Made by a program: the position numbers and the translations under genes
The notes under the pieces: generated by a model
Database searches by the model: none
Seen by the model: only the letters and a program-made list of their open reading frames with translations
What the model was told of the DNA's origin: nothing
Shown here: positions 8,047 to 16,514 of the stretch, one piece after another
Numbering within the stretch: the first letter of the stretch is position 1
How the letters are laid out: each line of letters opens with the position of its first letter
DNA from: Rhizobium phaseoli
Lineage (GTDB): Bacteria > Pseudomonadota > Alphaproteobacteria > Rhizobiales > Rhizobiaceae
NCBI RefSeq assembly: GCF_010668805.1
Contig: NZ_WUFT01000023.1
Span: 24,574-88,573 of the forward strand
Length of the DNA: 64,000 nt
Direction of reading: 5' to 3'

Positions 8047-9480
8047 ATGACCATTTATCAAAACCTGATCGCCGGCGAATGGGTCGGCACCAACGCGACG
8101 AAGAATATTAACCCGTCCGATACGAACGAAGTCGTCGGCCTTTATGCCGACGGCAGCGCCGAAGACACGAAAAACGCCATTGCCGCCGCCAAGGCTGCTT
8201 TCCCGGCCTGGTCGCGCTCCGGCATCTGGGAACGCCACGTCATCCTGAAGAAGGCCGGCGACGAGATCATGGCGCGCAAGGACGAGCTCGGCGCGCTGCT
8301 TGCCCGCGAAGAAGGCAAGACGCTGCCGGAAGCGACCGGCGAAGTCATCCGCGCTTCGCAGATCTTCGAATTCTTCGCTGGCGAAGCGCTGCGGCTGGCC
8401 GGCGAGGTCATCCCGTCAGTGCGCCCGAACATCGGCGTCGAGATCACCCGCGAGGGCCTCGGGGTCATCGGCATCATTACGCCGTGGAACTTCCCGATCG
8501 CCATTCCCGCCTGGAAGATCGCGCCGGCACTCTGCTACGGCAACACCGTCGTCTTCAAGCCGGCCGAACTGGTGCCTGCCTGTTCCTGGGCGATCGTCGA
8601 TATCCTCAACCGCGCCGGCCTGCCGAAGGGCGTCTTGAACCTGGTCATGGGCAAGGGCTCAATCGTCGGCCAGGCGATGCTCGAAAGCCCCTACGTTCAC
8701 GGCATCACCTTCACCGGCTCCACCGGCACCGGCCGCCGCGTCGCCGCCGCATCCATCGAGCATAACCGCAAATTCCAGCTTGAGATGGGCGGCAAGAACC
8801 CGATGGTCGTGCTCGACGACGCCGATCTTTCCGTCGCCGTCGAGGCGGCCGCTAATTCCGGCTTCTTCTCGACAGGCCAGCGCTGCACGGCATCCTCGCG
8901 GCTGATCGTGACCGAAGGCATCCACGACAAGTTCGTTGCTGCTTTGACCGACAGGCTGAAGACCTTGGTCGTCGACAATGCTTTGAAGGCCGGCACCCAT
9001 ATCGGCCCTGTCGTCGACGAGCGGCAGCTGAAGACCGATACCGACTATATCGAGATCGGCAAAAAGGAAGGCGCCAAACTCGCCTTCGGCGGTGAAGTCG
9101 TCTCCCGCGACACGCCTGGCTTCTACCTGCAGCCGACGCTGTTTACCGAAGCGACCAACCAGATGCGCATCTCGCGCGAGGAGATCTTCGGACCGGTGGT
9201 GTCGGTGATCCGGGTCAAGGATTACGACGAGGCCTTGGCAACATCCAACGACACTCCGTTCGGGCTTTCGGCCGGCATCGCCACGACCAGCCTGAAACAT
9301 GCCACGCACTTCAAGCGCAATGCCGAGGCCGGCATGGTGATGGTCAACCTGCCGACGGCGGGTGTCGATTTCCATGTGCCGTTCGGAGGCCGCAAGGGCT
9401 CGTCCTATGGCCCGCGCGAGCAGGGCAAGTACGCGAGCGAATTCTACACAACCGTCAAGACCGCCTACACGCTGGCTTAA
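8047..9480 (+). CDS. Aldehyde dehydrogenase, likely 2-oxoglutarate semialdehyde dehydrogenase
   Basis: 477 residues of the NAD(P)-dependent aldehyde dehydrogenase superfamily. Catalytic Cys280 lies in GQRCTASSR, the general base Glu246 in LEMGGKNP, Asn148 in TPWNFP, and the nucleotide-binding GSTGTG at 224-229. Position 36 bases after gguC and upstream of arabinonate dehydratase points to oxidation of 2-oxoglutarate semialdehyde to 2-oxoglutarate, the last step of the non-phosphorylating pentose pathway. Substrate assignment is by context; related enzymes accept other semialdehydes. AAAGGAGG precedes the start. Confidence 0.87.
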   Translation: MTIYQNLIAGEWVGTNATKNINPSDTNEVVGLYADGSAEDTKNAIAAAKAAFPAWSRSGIWERHVILKKAGDEIMARKDELGALLAREEGKTLPEATGEVIRASQIFEFFAGEALRLAGEVIPSVRPNIGVEITREGLGVIGIITPWNFPIAIPAWKIAPALCYGNTVVFKPAELVPACSWAIVDILNRAGLPKGVLNLVMGKGSIVGQAMLESPYVHGITFTGSTGTGRRVAAASIEHNRKFQLEMGGKNPMVVLDDADLSVAVEAAANSGFFSTGQRCTASSRLIVTEGIHDKFVAALTDRLKTLVVDNALKAGTHIGPVVDERQLKTDTDYIEIGKKEGAKLAFGGEVVSRDTPGFYLQPTLFTEATNQMRISREEIFGPVVSVIRVKDYDEALATSNDTPFGLSAGIATTSLKHATHFKRNAEAGMVMVNLPTAGVDFHVPFGGRKGSSYGPREQGKYASEFYTTVKTAYTLA

Positions 9481-9541
9481 ACAAAGCGCGATTACCCGGG
9501 CCGTACGAGGCGGCCCGGCAATCACCTGAAGGACAGAGACA

Positions 9542-11281
9542 ATGAAGAAGAAAGCCGAATGGCCGCGCAGGCTGAGGTCGCAGGAATGGTACGGCGGCAC
9601 GAGCCGCGACGTGATCTATCACCGCGGCTGGCTTAAGAACCAGGGTTACCCGCACGATCTGTTCGACGGCCGGCCGGTGATCGGCATCCTCAATACCTGG
9701 TCGGATATGACCCCGTGCAACGGTCATCTGAGAGAGCTCGCCGAGAAGGTGAAGGCGGGCGTCTGGGAGGCCGGCGGCTTCCCACTCGAGGTGCCCGTGT
9801 TCTCGGCATCCGAAAATACCTTCCGCCCGACCGCGATGATGTACCGCAACCTTGCGGCGCTGGCGGTGGAAGAGGCGATCCGTGGCCAGCCAATGGATGG
9901 CTGTGTGTTGCTGGTCGGCTGCGACAAGACCACGCCGTCGCTTATCATGGGGGCTGCCTCCTGCGACTTGCCGTCGATCGTCGTCACCGGCGGGCCGATG
10001 CTGAACGGTTACTTCCGCGGTGAACGCGTCGGGTCCGGCACGCATCTGTGGAAATTTTCCGAAATGGTGAAGGCCGGCGAGATGACGCAGGCCGAATTCC
10101 TCGAGGCTGAAGCTTCGATGAGCCGTTCGTCGGGCACCTGCAACACCATGGGCACCGCTTCCACCATGGCTTCCATGGCCGAGGCGCTCGGCATGGCGCT
10201 TTCCGGCAATGCCGCGATCCCGGGGGTCGATTCCCGCCGCAAGGTCATGGCGCAGCTCACTGGCCGCCGCATCGTGCAGATGGTCAAGGACGACCTGAAG
10301 CCTTCCGAGATCATGACGAAAGAGGCTTTCGAGAACGCCATCCGCACCAATGCAGCGATCGGCGGATCGACCAATGCCGTCATCCACCTGCTCGCCATTG
10401 CCGGCCGTGTCGGCATCGATCTTTCGCTCGACGACTGGGACCGCTGTGGCCGCGACGTCCCGACCATCGTCAACCTGATGCCGTCGGGCAAGTACCTGAT
10501 GGAAGAGTTCTTCTACGCCGGCGGCCTGCCGGTGGTGCTGAAGCGCCTCGGCGAGGCCGGCCTGCTGCACAAGGATGCGCTGACGGTCTCCGGCGAAACC
10601 GTCTGGGACGAGGTCAAGGACGTCGTCAACTGGAACGAGGACGTAATCCTGCCGGCTGAAAAGGCGCTGACCTCTTCGGGTGGCATCGTCGTGCTGCGCG
10701 GCAATCTGGCACCGAAGGGCGCGGTGCTGAAGCCGTCAGCGGCCTCGCCGCATCTGTTGGTGCACAAGGGCAGGGCAGTGGTGTTCGAGGATATCGACGA
10801 CTACAAGGCCAAGATCAACGACGACAATCTCGACATCGACGAAAGCTGCATCATGGTCATGAAGAACTGTGGGCCGAAGGGCTATCCAGGCATGGCCGAG
10901 GTCGGCAATATGGGGCTGCCGCCCAAGGTGCTGAAGAAGGGCATCCTCGACATGGTGCGTATTTCCGACGCCCGCATGTCCGGAACGGCCTATGGTACCG
11001 TGGTGCTGCACACCTCGCCGGAAGCGGCGGTCGGCGGGCCGCTCGCGGTCGTGCAAAACGGCGACATGATCGAGCTGGATGTGCCGAACCGTCGTCTGCA
11101 TCTCGACATTTCCGACGAGGAATTGGCGCGGCGGCTGGCCGAATGGCAGCCGAACCACGATCTGCCGACATCAGGCTATGCTTTCCTGCATCAGCAGCAT
11201 GTCGAAGGGGCCGATACCGGCGCCGACCTCGACTTCCTCAAGGGATGTCGCGGAAACGCAGTCGGCAAGGACAGTCACTAA
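9542..11281 (+). CDS. araD: L-arabinonate dehydratase (IlvD/EDD family)
   Basis: 579 residues of the IlvD/EDD dehydratase family. Cys59 (TPCNGH), Cys127 (VGCDKT) and Cys200 (SGTCNT) are placed to bind the iron-sulfur cluster, and Ser480 (ARMSGTAYG) is the catalytic base; these numbers match those I recall for the R. leguminosarum enzyme of known structure. It removes water from L-arabinonate (also D-fuconate or D-galactonate) to give 2-keto-3-deoxy-L-arabonate. It is the last gene of the chvE operon, closed by a terminator. This araD is not the L-ribulose-5-phosphate epimerase of enteric bacteria. Confidence 0.93.
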   Translation: MKKKAEWPRRLRSQEWYGGTSRDVIYHRGWLKNQGYPHDLFDGRPVIGILNTWSDMTPCNGHLRELAEKVKAGVWEAGGFPLEVPVFSASENTFRPTAMMYRNLAALAVEEAIRGQPMDGCVLLVGCDKTTPSLIMGAASCDLPSIVVTGGPMLNGYFRGERVGSGTHLWKFSEMVKAGEMTQAEFLEAEASMSRSSGTCNTMGTASTMASMAEALGMALSGNAAIPGVDSRRKVMAQLTGRRIVQMVKDDLKPSEIMTKEAFENAIRTNAAIGGSTNAVIHLLAIAGRVGIDLSLDDWDRCGRDVPTIVNLMPSGKYLMEEFFYAGGLPVVLKRLGEAGLLHKDALTVSGETVWDEVKDVVNWNEDVILPAEKALTSSGGIVVLRGNLAPKGAVLKPSAASPHLLVHKGRAVVFEDIDDYKAKINDDNLDIDESCIMVMKNCGPKGYPGMAEVGNMGLPPKVLKKGILDMVRISDARMSGTAYGTVVLHTSPEAAVGGPLAVVQNGDMIELDVPNRRLHLDISDEELARRLAEWQPNHDLPTSGYAFLHQQHVEGADTGADLDFLKGCRGNAVGKDSH

Positions 11282-11307
11282 ACTGAGAAAGCAAATCCGC
11301 AGACCGG

Positions 11308-11338
11308 AAAGGTGGGGTGAGGTCTCGCCCCACCTTTT
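11308..11338 (+). terminator. Rho-independent terminator of the chvE-ggu-ara operon
   Basis: AAAGGTGGGG (11308-11317) and CCCCACCTTT (11328-11337) form a perfect ten-base stem followed by TTTTCTTTG. It begins 26 bases after the dehydratase stop. Confidence 0.85.
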
Positions 11339-11363
11339 CTTTGCACTTGTTTCATAGGGAAAT

Positions 11364-11399
11364 AGAGATATATTCTGTACAAGTGTACGGGAGATATGG
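11364..11399. promoter_or_regulatory. Candidate operator of the Phd/VapC operon
   Basis: An imperfect palindrome is centred on GTAC-AAGT-GTAC, flanked by ATAT on both sides, just ahead of the antitoxin start. Antitoxins of this type usually repress their own promoter by binding such a palindrome. An AT-rich stretch before it could hold the promoter. Confidence 0.45.
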
Positions 11400-11401
11400 T
11401 C

Positions 11402-11644
11402 ATGTCCAAGACGATTGGTGCAGCCGAGTTCAAAGCGAAATGCCTGAACCTCATCGATCAGATGGCTAGGGACGAGGAGCCTATCGTCATCACCAAGCGC
11501 GGCAGGCCGGTTGCCTTGCTTTCACCGGCACGTGATCCAAGCGGACGCGGGAGCATCATTGGCGCGATGAAAGGCAGTGTCTTGCGCTATGACGATCCGC
11601 TGTCTCCGGCCGCAGAACCAGAGGATTGGTACGCCGTTCGATGA
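11402..11644 (+). CDS. Antitoxin, Phd/YefM family
   Basis: 80 residues from the ATG at 11402, which has GGGAG eight bases upstream; an ATG at 11396 is too close to it. The N-terminal half has the Phd/YefM fold pattern (IGAAEFKAKCLNLIDQM, then EEPIVITKRGRPVALL) used for dimerisation and DNA binding. The C-terminal tail (DDPLSPAAEPEDWYA) is the toxin-wrapping extension. It overlaps the toxin gene by four bases, the usual toxin-antitoxin layout. It neutralises the PIN toxin and probably represses the operon. Confidence 0.88.
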   Translation: MSKTIGAAEFKAKCLNLIDQMARDEEPIVITKRGRPVALLSPARDPSGRGSIIGAMKGSVLRYDDPLSPAAEPEDWYAVR

Positions 11645-12051
11645 TCGTCATCGACACGCATATCCTCGTCTGGGCAATGCAGGACGACCCACGCCTCGGT
11701 TCACAAGCCCGGCACATCATCGACGAGATGACGGAAAAAAGCCGGATACTGATTTCGGCGATTACACCTTGGGAAATCGCAATGCTTGTGCAGAAAGGGC
11801 GCCTGGCTCTCGGCGACGATGTCGAGCGATGGATCGATAGCGCGCTGTCTCTGCCCGGGCTGCAGCTCGCACCGATCGAGCCTTCCATTGCAATAGACAG
11901 CGTTCGGCTGCCTAGCGAGTTTCATGCCGACCCCGCCGACCGCATCATTGCTGCCACAGCCCGTTTTCATCGCGTGCCGTTGCTGACAGCGGATCAAGCG
12001 ATCCTCAGCTATGGTGCACGCGGCCATCTGCAGGTTCTTGCGGCAGGCTAA
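11641..12051 (+). CDS. vapC: PIN-domain toxin, VapC type
   Basis: 136 residues starting MIVIDTHILVWAMQDDPRLG, with the first PIN acidic residue in IDTH. Further acidic residues follow in SAITPWEIAML (Glu) and FHADPADRIIAATA (Asp pair), and LLTADQAI completes the fold. PIN toxins are Mg2+-dependent RNases that cleave tRNA or rRNA. The ATG overlaps the antitoxin stop (ATGA), so translation is coupled. The catalytic set looks complete, so the module may be active. A longer frame starting at 11626 would run inside the antitoxin and is not favoured. Confidence 0.88.
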   Translation: MIVIDTHILVWAMQDDPRLGSQARHIIDEMTEKSRILISAITPWEIAMLVQKGRLALGDDVERWIDSALSLPGLQLAPIEPSIAIDSVRLPSEFHADPADRIIAATARFHRVPLLTADQAILSYGARGHLQVLAAG

Positions 12052-12157
12052 AGTGCGTCACGATCTTTTCAGAGGCAGGGCCGGCAATCTGAATCCCGTT
12101 CTAAATTAAATAGTTAGATGTCGTCTGAAAACCGGGCAAACTTTCGGGCGATATGCA

Positions 12158-13219
12158 TTATCCGTGCGAAACCGCCATGCAGCGGTCTGGATCGGCGTCA
12201 TTTTCGAAGAAGGCGCGAATCGCCGGCCATTTGCGCCGGAAGGCGGCAACGCAGGCCGGGTCGAAATGCGATCCGCTACAGGCGATGATTTCGTCGTATG
12301 CCCGCTCAACCGGCCAGGCCTGTTTGTAGGGCCGGTCGGAGCAGAGCGCTTCGAAGACATCGGCGACCGCGACGATGCGTGCTTCGATGGGGATTGCGTC
12401 GCCGGACAGGCCCTTGGGGTAGCCGGTTCCATCCCATTTCTCATGATGACCGGCGATGATGGCGGTGGCGACGCGCGAAAGCTCGGCCGAACTGTTGGCG
12501 AGAATGGCGACACCGATCGGCACATGCTCGCGCATCCGCTCGATCTCATGGCGTTCGAGCTTGCCCGGCTTCTGCAGAATGGCATCGGGTATGGCGATCT
12601 TGCCGATATCGTGTAAGGGCGCGGCGAGATAGATGTTGCGCCGCTGGATGCGGTCGAGACCGAGGCCTTCGGCAATCAGTTCGGCGATATTGGCGACGCG
12701 CTCGATATGATCCCCGGTGTTGCCGTCGCGCGAGGCCATCGCCTGGGCAAGGCACCAGATGATTTCCTGCTCGCGCATGTCGGCCTGTTCGGTGGCGTGA
12801 CGGAAGGCCATGTCGAGTGATTTCGCCCGGTCGGCCAGCGCCAGCTGGGCCCTGTGCAGGGCCATCAGGTTGAGGACGCGTGCCTGGAGTTCCAGCGGGT
12901 CGAAAGGCTTGGCGAGAAAATCCGTGGCGCCGGCCTCCAGCGCTTCCAGCCGAATCGACCGTTTTGCCTGCGAAGTGATCATCACCACGGGCACGTCCGC
13001 GTAGCCCGGCTGGCGCCGCAGCCTGCGGATCATCTCGATGCCGTTCATGTCAGGCATCAGGTAGTCCACCAGCACGACATCGAAATCGACCACCTGGCAT
13101 CGGGCAAGGGCCTCGAGCGGATTGGTGAAGCTTTTCACTTCACAGCCGACGAAACCGCGGACCGCGGTCTCAAGGGCGAGAAGGCTCGATTCGCTGTCGT
13201 CGACGATCAGAAGAGGCAT
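12158..13219 (-). CDS. Response regulator with HD-GYP domain
   Basis: 353 residues. Residues 1-120 are a receiver domain (LLIVDDSESS, phospho-acceptor Asp in VLVDYLMPDMNG, conserved Lys in LAKPFD). Residues about 150-340 are an HD-GYP domain with LHDIGKI, HVPIG, and the full HHEKWDGTGYPKGLSG motif. Such enzymes hydrolyse cyclic di-GMP, affecting motility, biofilm or exopolysaccharide. Motifs are intact, so activity is likely. No cognate kinase is adjacent. The stop lies close to the VapC gene on the other strand (convergent). Confidence 0.9.
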   Translation of the reverse strand: MPLLIVDDSESSLLALETAVRGFVGCEVKSFTNPLEALARCQVVDFDVVLVDYLMPDMNGIEMIRRLRRQPGYADVPVVMITSQAKRSIRLEALEAGATDFLAKPFDPLELQARVLNLMALHRAQLALADRAKSLDMAFRHATEQADMREQEIIWCLAQAMASRDGNTGDHIERVANIAELIAEGLGLDRIQRRNIYLAAPLHDIGKIAIPDAILQKPGKLERHEIERMREHVPIGVAILANSSAELSRVATAIIAGHHEKWDGTGYPKGLSGDAIPIEARIVAVADVFEALCSDRPYKQAWPVERAYDEIIACSGSHFDPACVAAFRRKWPAIRAFFENDADPDRCMAVSHG

Positions 13220-13670
13220 GAACGATCCCGTGGAAAATCAAAGAAGCAACAGGCTGCCTCATCGGAGGGCCAGGTTCGTCGCCTCATCCGTGCCGGCAGC
13301 TCAACATCATCATGAAAGCCCGCATCATGCGGCCCGCTTCTCAAACGGCACCGCTCGAAAATACGCAGCCGCCGCCGCAGACAAGCTTGTGCCTGCCGCC
13401 TTAAAATAGGGTTAGTCGGCAATGGAAAATTTGACGTACGGCAATTATGACGTGCGACGCATGCCGGAAGCAGGCGAATTTCGAGACTTTCCCATAATAT
13501 GAGTAGACGTGTTTCGTCTAAAGGCGCGCCAGCCTGGCCCGGCGGAGGCATCCGGAATGGATAGGGCCTAGATGAAAAGTCCGCCTGCGTGCCGGCGATG
13601 AAGGATTGATCCGGTGTCTTCGTCATGAAGGTGAGGATGGAAAAGAGCAGACAAAGAGAAGAACGACGTG
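13220..13670. other. Intergenic stretch with no convincing gene
   Basis: About 450 bases upstream of the HD-GYP gene. Open frames here are short, on both strands, with no recognisable domain or ribosome site. The stretch presumably holds the promoter of the response regulator. It leads into the decayed region to the right. Confidence 0.5.
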
Positions 13671-13689
13671 TGGGTTGTACCGGCGAACG

Positions 13690-13945
13690 GCAATTCGATG
13701 GCGCATGAATTGTCGGGCCTTCGCGAAGGCGACCGGATGATCTGCTTCGCCTTCAGCCGCCGGCCGCGCAAGCTTCCGCTGCTTCTGGACGAGATCTGGG
13801 CCACAGGCGCCATCGCGGTGTTAATCCCCGATGCCAGCGCGGCCGAAAGCGCAACGGCCGCCGACCATATCATTCGATGCCGCAGCCATTCGCTCGCGGC
13901 ATTCAACTCCAACGCTTCCGCAAGATCGACCGAATGGTCGAAGTG
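13690..13945 (+). pseudogene. Fragment of an RpiR-family regulator (SIS domain)
   Basis: The plus-strand frame reads HELSGLREGDRMICFAF, then RRPRKLPLLLDEIWATGA and ADHIIRCRSHSLAAF, the order seen in the phosphosugar-binding SIS domain of MurR/RpiR regulators. The N-terminal helix-turn-helix is missing upstream and the frame breaks into SARSTEWSK then stop where the domain should continue. It is therefore a relic of a sugar-responsive regulator, about a third of the usual 280-300 residues. Confidence 0.6.
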
Positions 13946-14081
13946 ATCGATGATGTCGCCATGCCCAAGCGGGAAACGGCACGGCCGAAGGGTTGGTTGA
14001 TCTGAGGAGGTCGCCAGTGCGCGACGGGAACACCCAGCCGCTGCTCTTCGAGGGGCGGATCAGAGAAAATTTGCTCCGACA

Positions 14082-14210
14082 TCAGAGACGAAAGCGCTGG
14101 ATAAAAACGGCCAGTCGAGACGCCGGCGAAAAGACCAGCACGTTTCCAACCAGCACGGCGCAGAGCCCGAGAGCTGCCAATGGACCGAGCTGATAATCTT
14201 CTAAAAACAT
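14082..14210 (-). CDS. Possible 42-residue single-pass membrane peptide
   Basis: A minus-strand frame starts MFLEDYQLGPLAALGLCAVL and ends AVFIQRFRL, a typical short single-span membrane peptide with a basic tail. The ribosome site is weak (GCGAAG very close to the ATG). It lies in a region of decayed genes, so it may be chance. No family recognised. Confidence 0.25.
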   Translation of the reverse strand: MFLEDYQLGPLAALGLCAVLVGNVLVFSPASRLAVFIQRFRL

Positions 14211-14358
14211 CTTCGCAAAGCCATTTTTGCAAAGCTTTTAAAGCTACCACCGGCGTGCCGCCATGGGAGTGGCGAAGCCTGTAGTGAGATCGAACTCCCC
14301 GGTGACGCATCATGCTTTCTGAAGGATCGATTTTGGTTTTCGGGCCGATGCGCTAAAG

Positions 14359-14461
14359 CGCTTTAGCTCTTTGATTTTGCGGATGTCGTTGCCGCAAAAG
14401 CGCTTCGCGCTTTGCCTGGGAAAACCGCTGCACACTTCTGCGCGACATGCTTTAGCGGGAG
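14359..14461. repeat. RIME-like intergenic mosaic element, copy B
   Basis: GCGCTTTAGCTCTTTGATTT starts the element, AAAACCGCTGCACACTTCTG marks its core, and GACATGCTTTAGCG ends it. The core is shared with the copy upstream of glpK and, less closely, with the copy at 1571. It overlaps the 3' end of the TetR fragment and carries that frame on past its natural end. Confidence 0.55.
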
Positions 14462-14507
14462 TTTTTGTCTGCCATCCACAGAGAAATGATAGCCCTCGAT
14501 GGCGGGG

Positions 14508-14705
14508 GATTGTCAGCAGGTGCTCCTTGGCAAGACCATCGCGCGCGCATTGAGCGAGACCTTGAAGGATTGCAGCGTAAAGGTCCGACAGTTCTTTAAT
14601 GGGCGTATCATCCCGAAGTCTGCCGCCGCGGACATCTTCATTCAGGCGCACGGCAATCTGCTTTGACCGTTCCTGCCGGAGCACTTTCAGAGTCTGGAGC
14701 GCAGA
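14508..14705 (-). pseudogene. C-terminal fragment of a TetR-family regulator
   Basis: The minus-strand frame gives LRQERSKQIAVRLNEDV, then RLRDDTPIKELSDLYAAILQ and GLAQCARDGLAKEHLLTI. This is the ligand-domain end typical of TetR proteins (arm helix, dimer helix with the QGLAxxARDG turn). No helix-turn-helix domain is present upstream, where the transglutaminase gene ends, and the frame continues into a repeat downstream. It is a truncated relic. Confidence 0.6.
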
Positions 14706-14735
14706 GGATCTCCTCTTTCGGGCGGTGGGCGCCGT

Positions 14736-15560
14736 TCAGCTCTGGCTCTGGCTTTGCATCTGTCCGCCGTTCTCGACCGTCACAGTGACCGACAGCGTTT
14801 CGCCCGGCGTGCCGATGCGCATGCCTGAAATCGGCGCGGCGTCGCGGTAGCAGAGGCCGGAGGCGACGCGGACGTAACGCGTATCCGGGCAGATCTCGTT
14901 GGCCGGATCGAAACCGACCCAGCCGAGGCCGGGGATATGGGCCTCGGCCCAGGCATGGGTCGCCGCCTGTTCGACTTTTTCTGCCATCATCAGATAGCCC
15001 GAGATATAACGCGCCGGCACCTGCAGGGCGCGGGCGGCGGCAATGAAGATGTGGGCATGATCCTGGCAGACGCCGCTCTTCTTTTCGAGCGCCTGTTCGG
15101 CCGTGGTCTCGGTGTTGCTGGTGCCGGGCTTATAATCGACCGTTTGGTGGATTGCTTCCATGAGCGCATGCATGCGGGCAAGGTCGTTATCGCCGCCGAC
15201 GCCCTTGATCAGTTCCTTGATCAGCTTGCCGCCCTTGGTCAGCGGCGTTTCGCGCAGGAAAAGCCAAAGCGGGCAGAAGCCGGTATGCGGGCCGGTGACG
15301 CCGTTATTATCCGCCGTCTCGACCTCACCTTCGGCCAGAATGCGCGTCACGTCCTGCTCGCCTTCCAGCGAGACCAGGTTGACGTGATTGCCGTACTGGT
15401 CGTCATATTCCACCTCGGGCTTGGCGCCCTCGACGTTCAGTGACCAGCCGAGCACCTTCTGGGCCGGGCTCGTCGGCGGCGTCAGTCTGAGCCGCTGCAG
15501 CGAGAACTGCGCCGGTTCGTCGTAGCGATATTCCGTGAGGTGGCTGATTTTCAGTCTCAT
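14736..15560 (-). CDS. Transglutaminase-like cysteine protease family protein
   Basis: 274 residues. An N-terminal beta-rich domain (MRLKISHLTEYRYDEPAQFS) is typical of bacterial transglutaminase-like proteins. The catalytic triad follows: Cys in SGVCQDHAH, His in ATHAWAEAH, Asp in GFDPANE. It has no signal peptide, so it is cytoplasmic. It is third in an operon with an alpha-E protein and a circularly permuted ATP-grasp enzyme, a widespread conserved trio predicted from comparative genomics to make or process a peptide-like product. Substrate unknown. Confidence 0.87.
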   Translation of the reverse strand: MRLKISHLTEYRYDEPAQFSLQRLRLTPPTSPAQKVLGWSLNVEGAKPEVEYDDQYGNHVNLVSLEGEQDVTRILAEGEVETADNNGVTGPHTGFCPLWLFLRETPLTKGGKLIKELIKGVGGDNDLARMHALMEAIHQTVDYKPGTSNTETTAEQALEKKSGVCQDHAHIFIAAARALQVPARYISGYLMMAEKVEQAATHAWAEAHIPGLGWVGFDPANEICPDTRYVRVASGLCYRDAAPISGMRIGTPGETLSVTVTVENGGQMQSQSQS

Positions 15561-15572
15561 GTTCTGATCCGC

Positions 15573-16514
15573 TTAAACGTAGAACCGGTAGCCGTTGGAA
15601 ATCTCCGCGCCGAGCTGATTGTTGCGCGAGACGAAATCCTCGAGGAACTCATGCAGGCCCTGATCCATGATATCGCGGATCGCCCGCGTCTGCAGCGTGG
15701 TGCGGATCGCATCGGCGGTATCGTGGGCAGGCAGCCGCTCCTCGTAGTCCTGGGCGAGATAGCCGAGATTGCTGACGATCTTCTCGTAACAATAGGCAAG
15801 CGAGCGCGGCATCTGGACGTTCAGGGTCAGGAAGTCGGCGATGTTCATGGCGCGATATTCGCCGTCATAGGCCCAACTATAGGCGCGGTGGGCGGAGACC
15901 GAGCGCAGGATCGATTCCCACTGCACGTTGTCGAGCGAGGAGCCGACGGCCGAGACCGAGGGCAGCAGCACGTAATATTTCACGTCGAGGATACGGCTGG
16001 TATTGTCGGCCCGTTCGATGAAGGTGCCGATGCGGGCGAAATTATAGAGTTCGTTGCGCAGCGTCGAGCCATGGAAAGCGCCGCGGATCAGGCCGGCGCG
16101 GCGCTTGATGGCGTCGATCACCTCCGGCATTTCGGCCGGCTTGACTCGCTTTTCGAGCAGCGACTTCAGGTCGATCCAGCATTCGTTGGTCGCTTCCCAG
16201 GTCTCCCGCGTCAGCGCGGTGCGCACCATGCGGGCATTGTTGCGGCCGGACTCGATGCAGGACATGACGCTCGACGGGTTGGCCCGATCGCGCAGGAGAT
16301 AGTCGATCGCATCGGCATTGGTCAGCTTGGTGTGGCCCTCGTCATAGGCTTCGCGAACGCCGGCGCTTTGCAGCACGCCATCCCAGTTGTCGTCGCCGGC
16401 GCTGCTTCGGGTGAGCGACATGCGCAGCCCGGCATCGACCAGGCGGGCGATATTTTCGGCGCGCTCGATGTAACGGAACATCCAGTAGAGGCCGTTTGCG
16501 GTTCTTCCGAGCAT
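15573..16514 (-). CDS. Alpha-E domain-containing protein
   Basis: 313 residues, almost all helical, beginning MLGRTANGLYWMFRYIERAE, the hallmark of the alpha-E (DUF403) family. Its biochemical role is not established. It always travels with ATP-grasp and transglutaminase partners, as here: its start overlaps the stop of the ATP-grasp gene by one base, and the transglutaminase start follows after 12 bases. A scaffold or accessory role for the ligase is an inference from co-occurrence. Confidence 0.88.
   Translation of the reverse strand: MLGRTANGLYWMFRYIERAENIARLVDAGLRMSLTRSSAGDDNWDGVLQSAGVREAYDEGHTKLTNADAIDYLLRDRANPSSVMSCIESGRNNARMVRTALTRETWEATNECWIDLKSLLEKRVKPAEMPEVIDAIKRRAGLIRGAFHGSTLRNELYNFARIGTFIERADNTSRILDVKYYVLLPSVSAVGSSLDNVQWESILRSVSAHRAYSWAYDGEYRAMNIADFLTLNVQMPRSLAYCYEKIVSNLGYLAQDYEERLPAHDTADAIRTTLQTRAIRDIMDQGLHEFLEDFVSRNNQLGAEISNGYRFYV

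Noticed and set aside
13207..13626. A 139-residue minus-strand open frame upstream of the HD-GYP gene
   Set aside because: No domain, no ribosome site, and unusual Arg/Cys content; regarded as non-coding.
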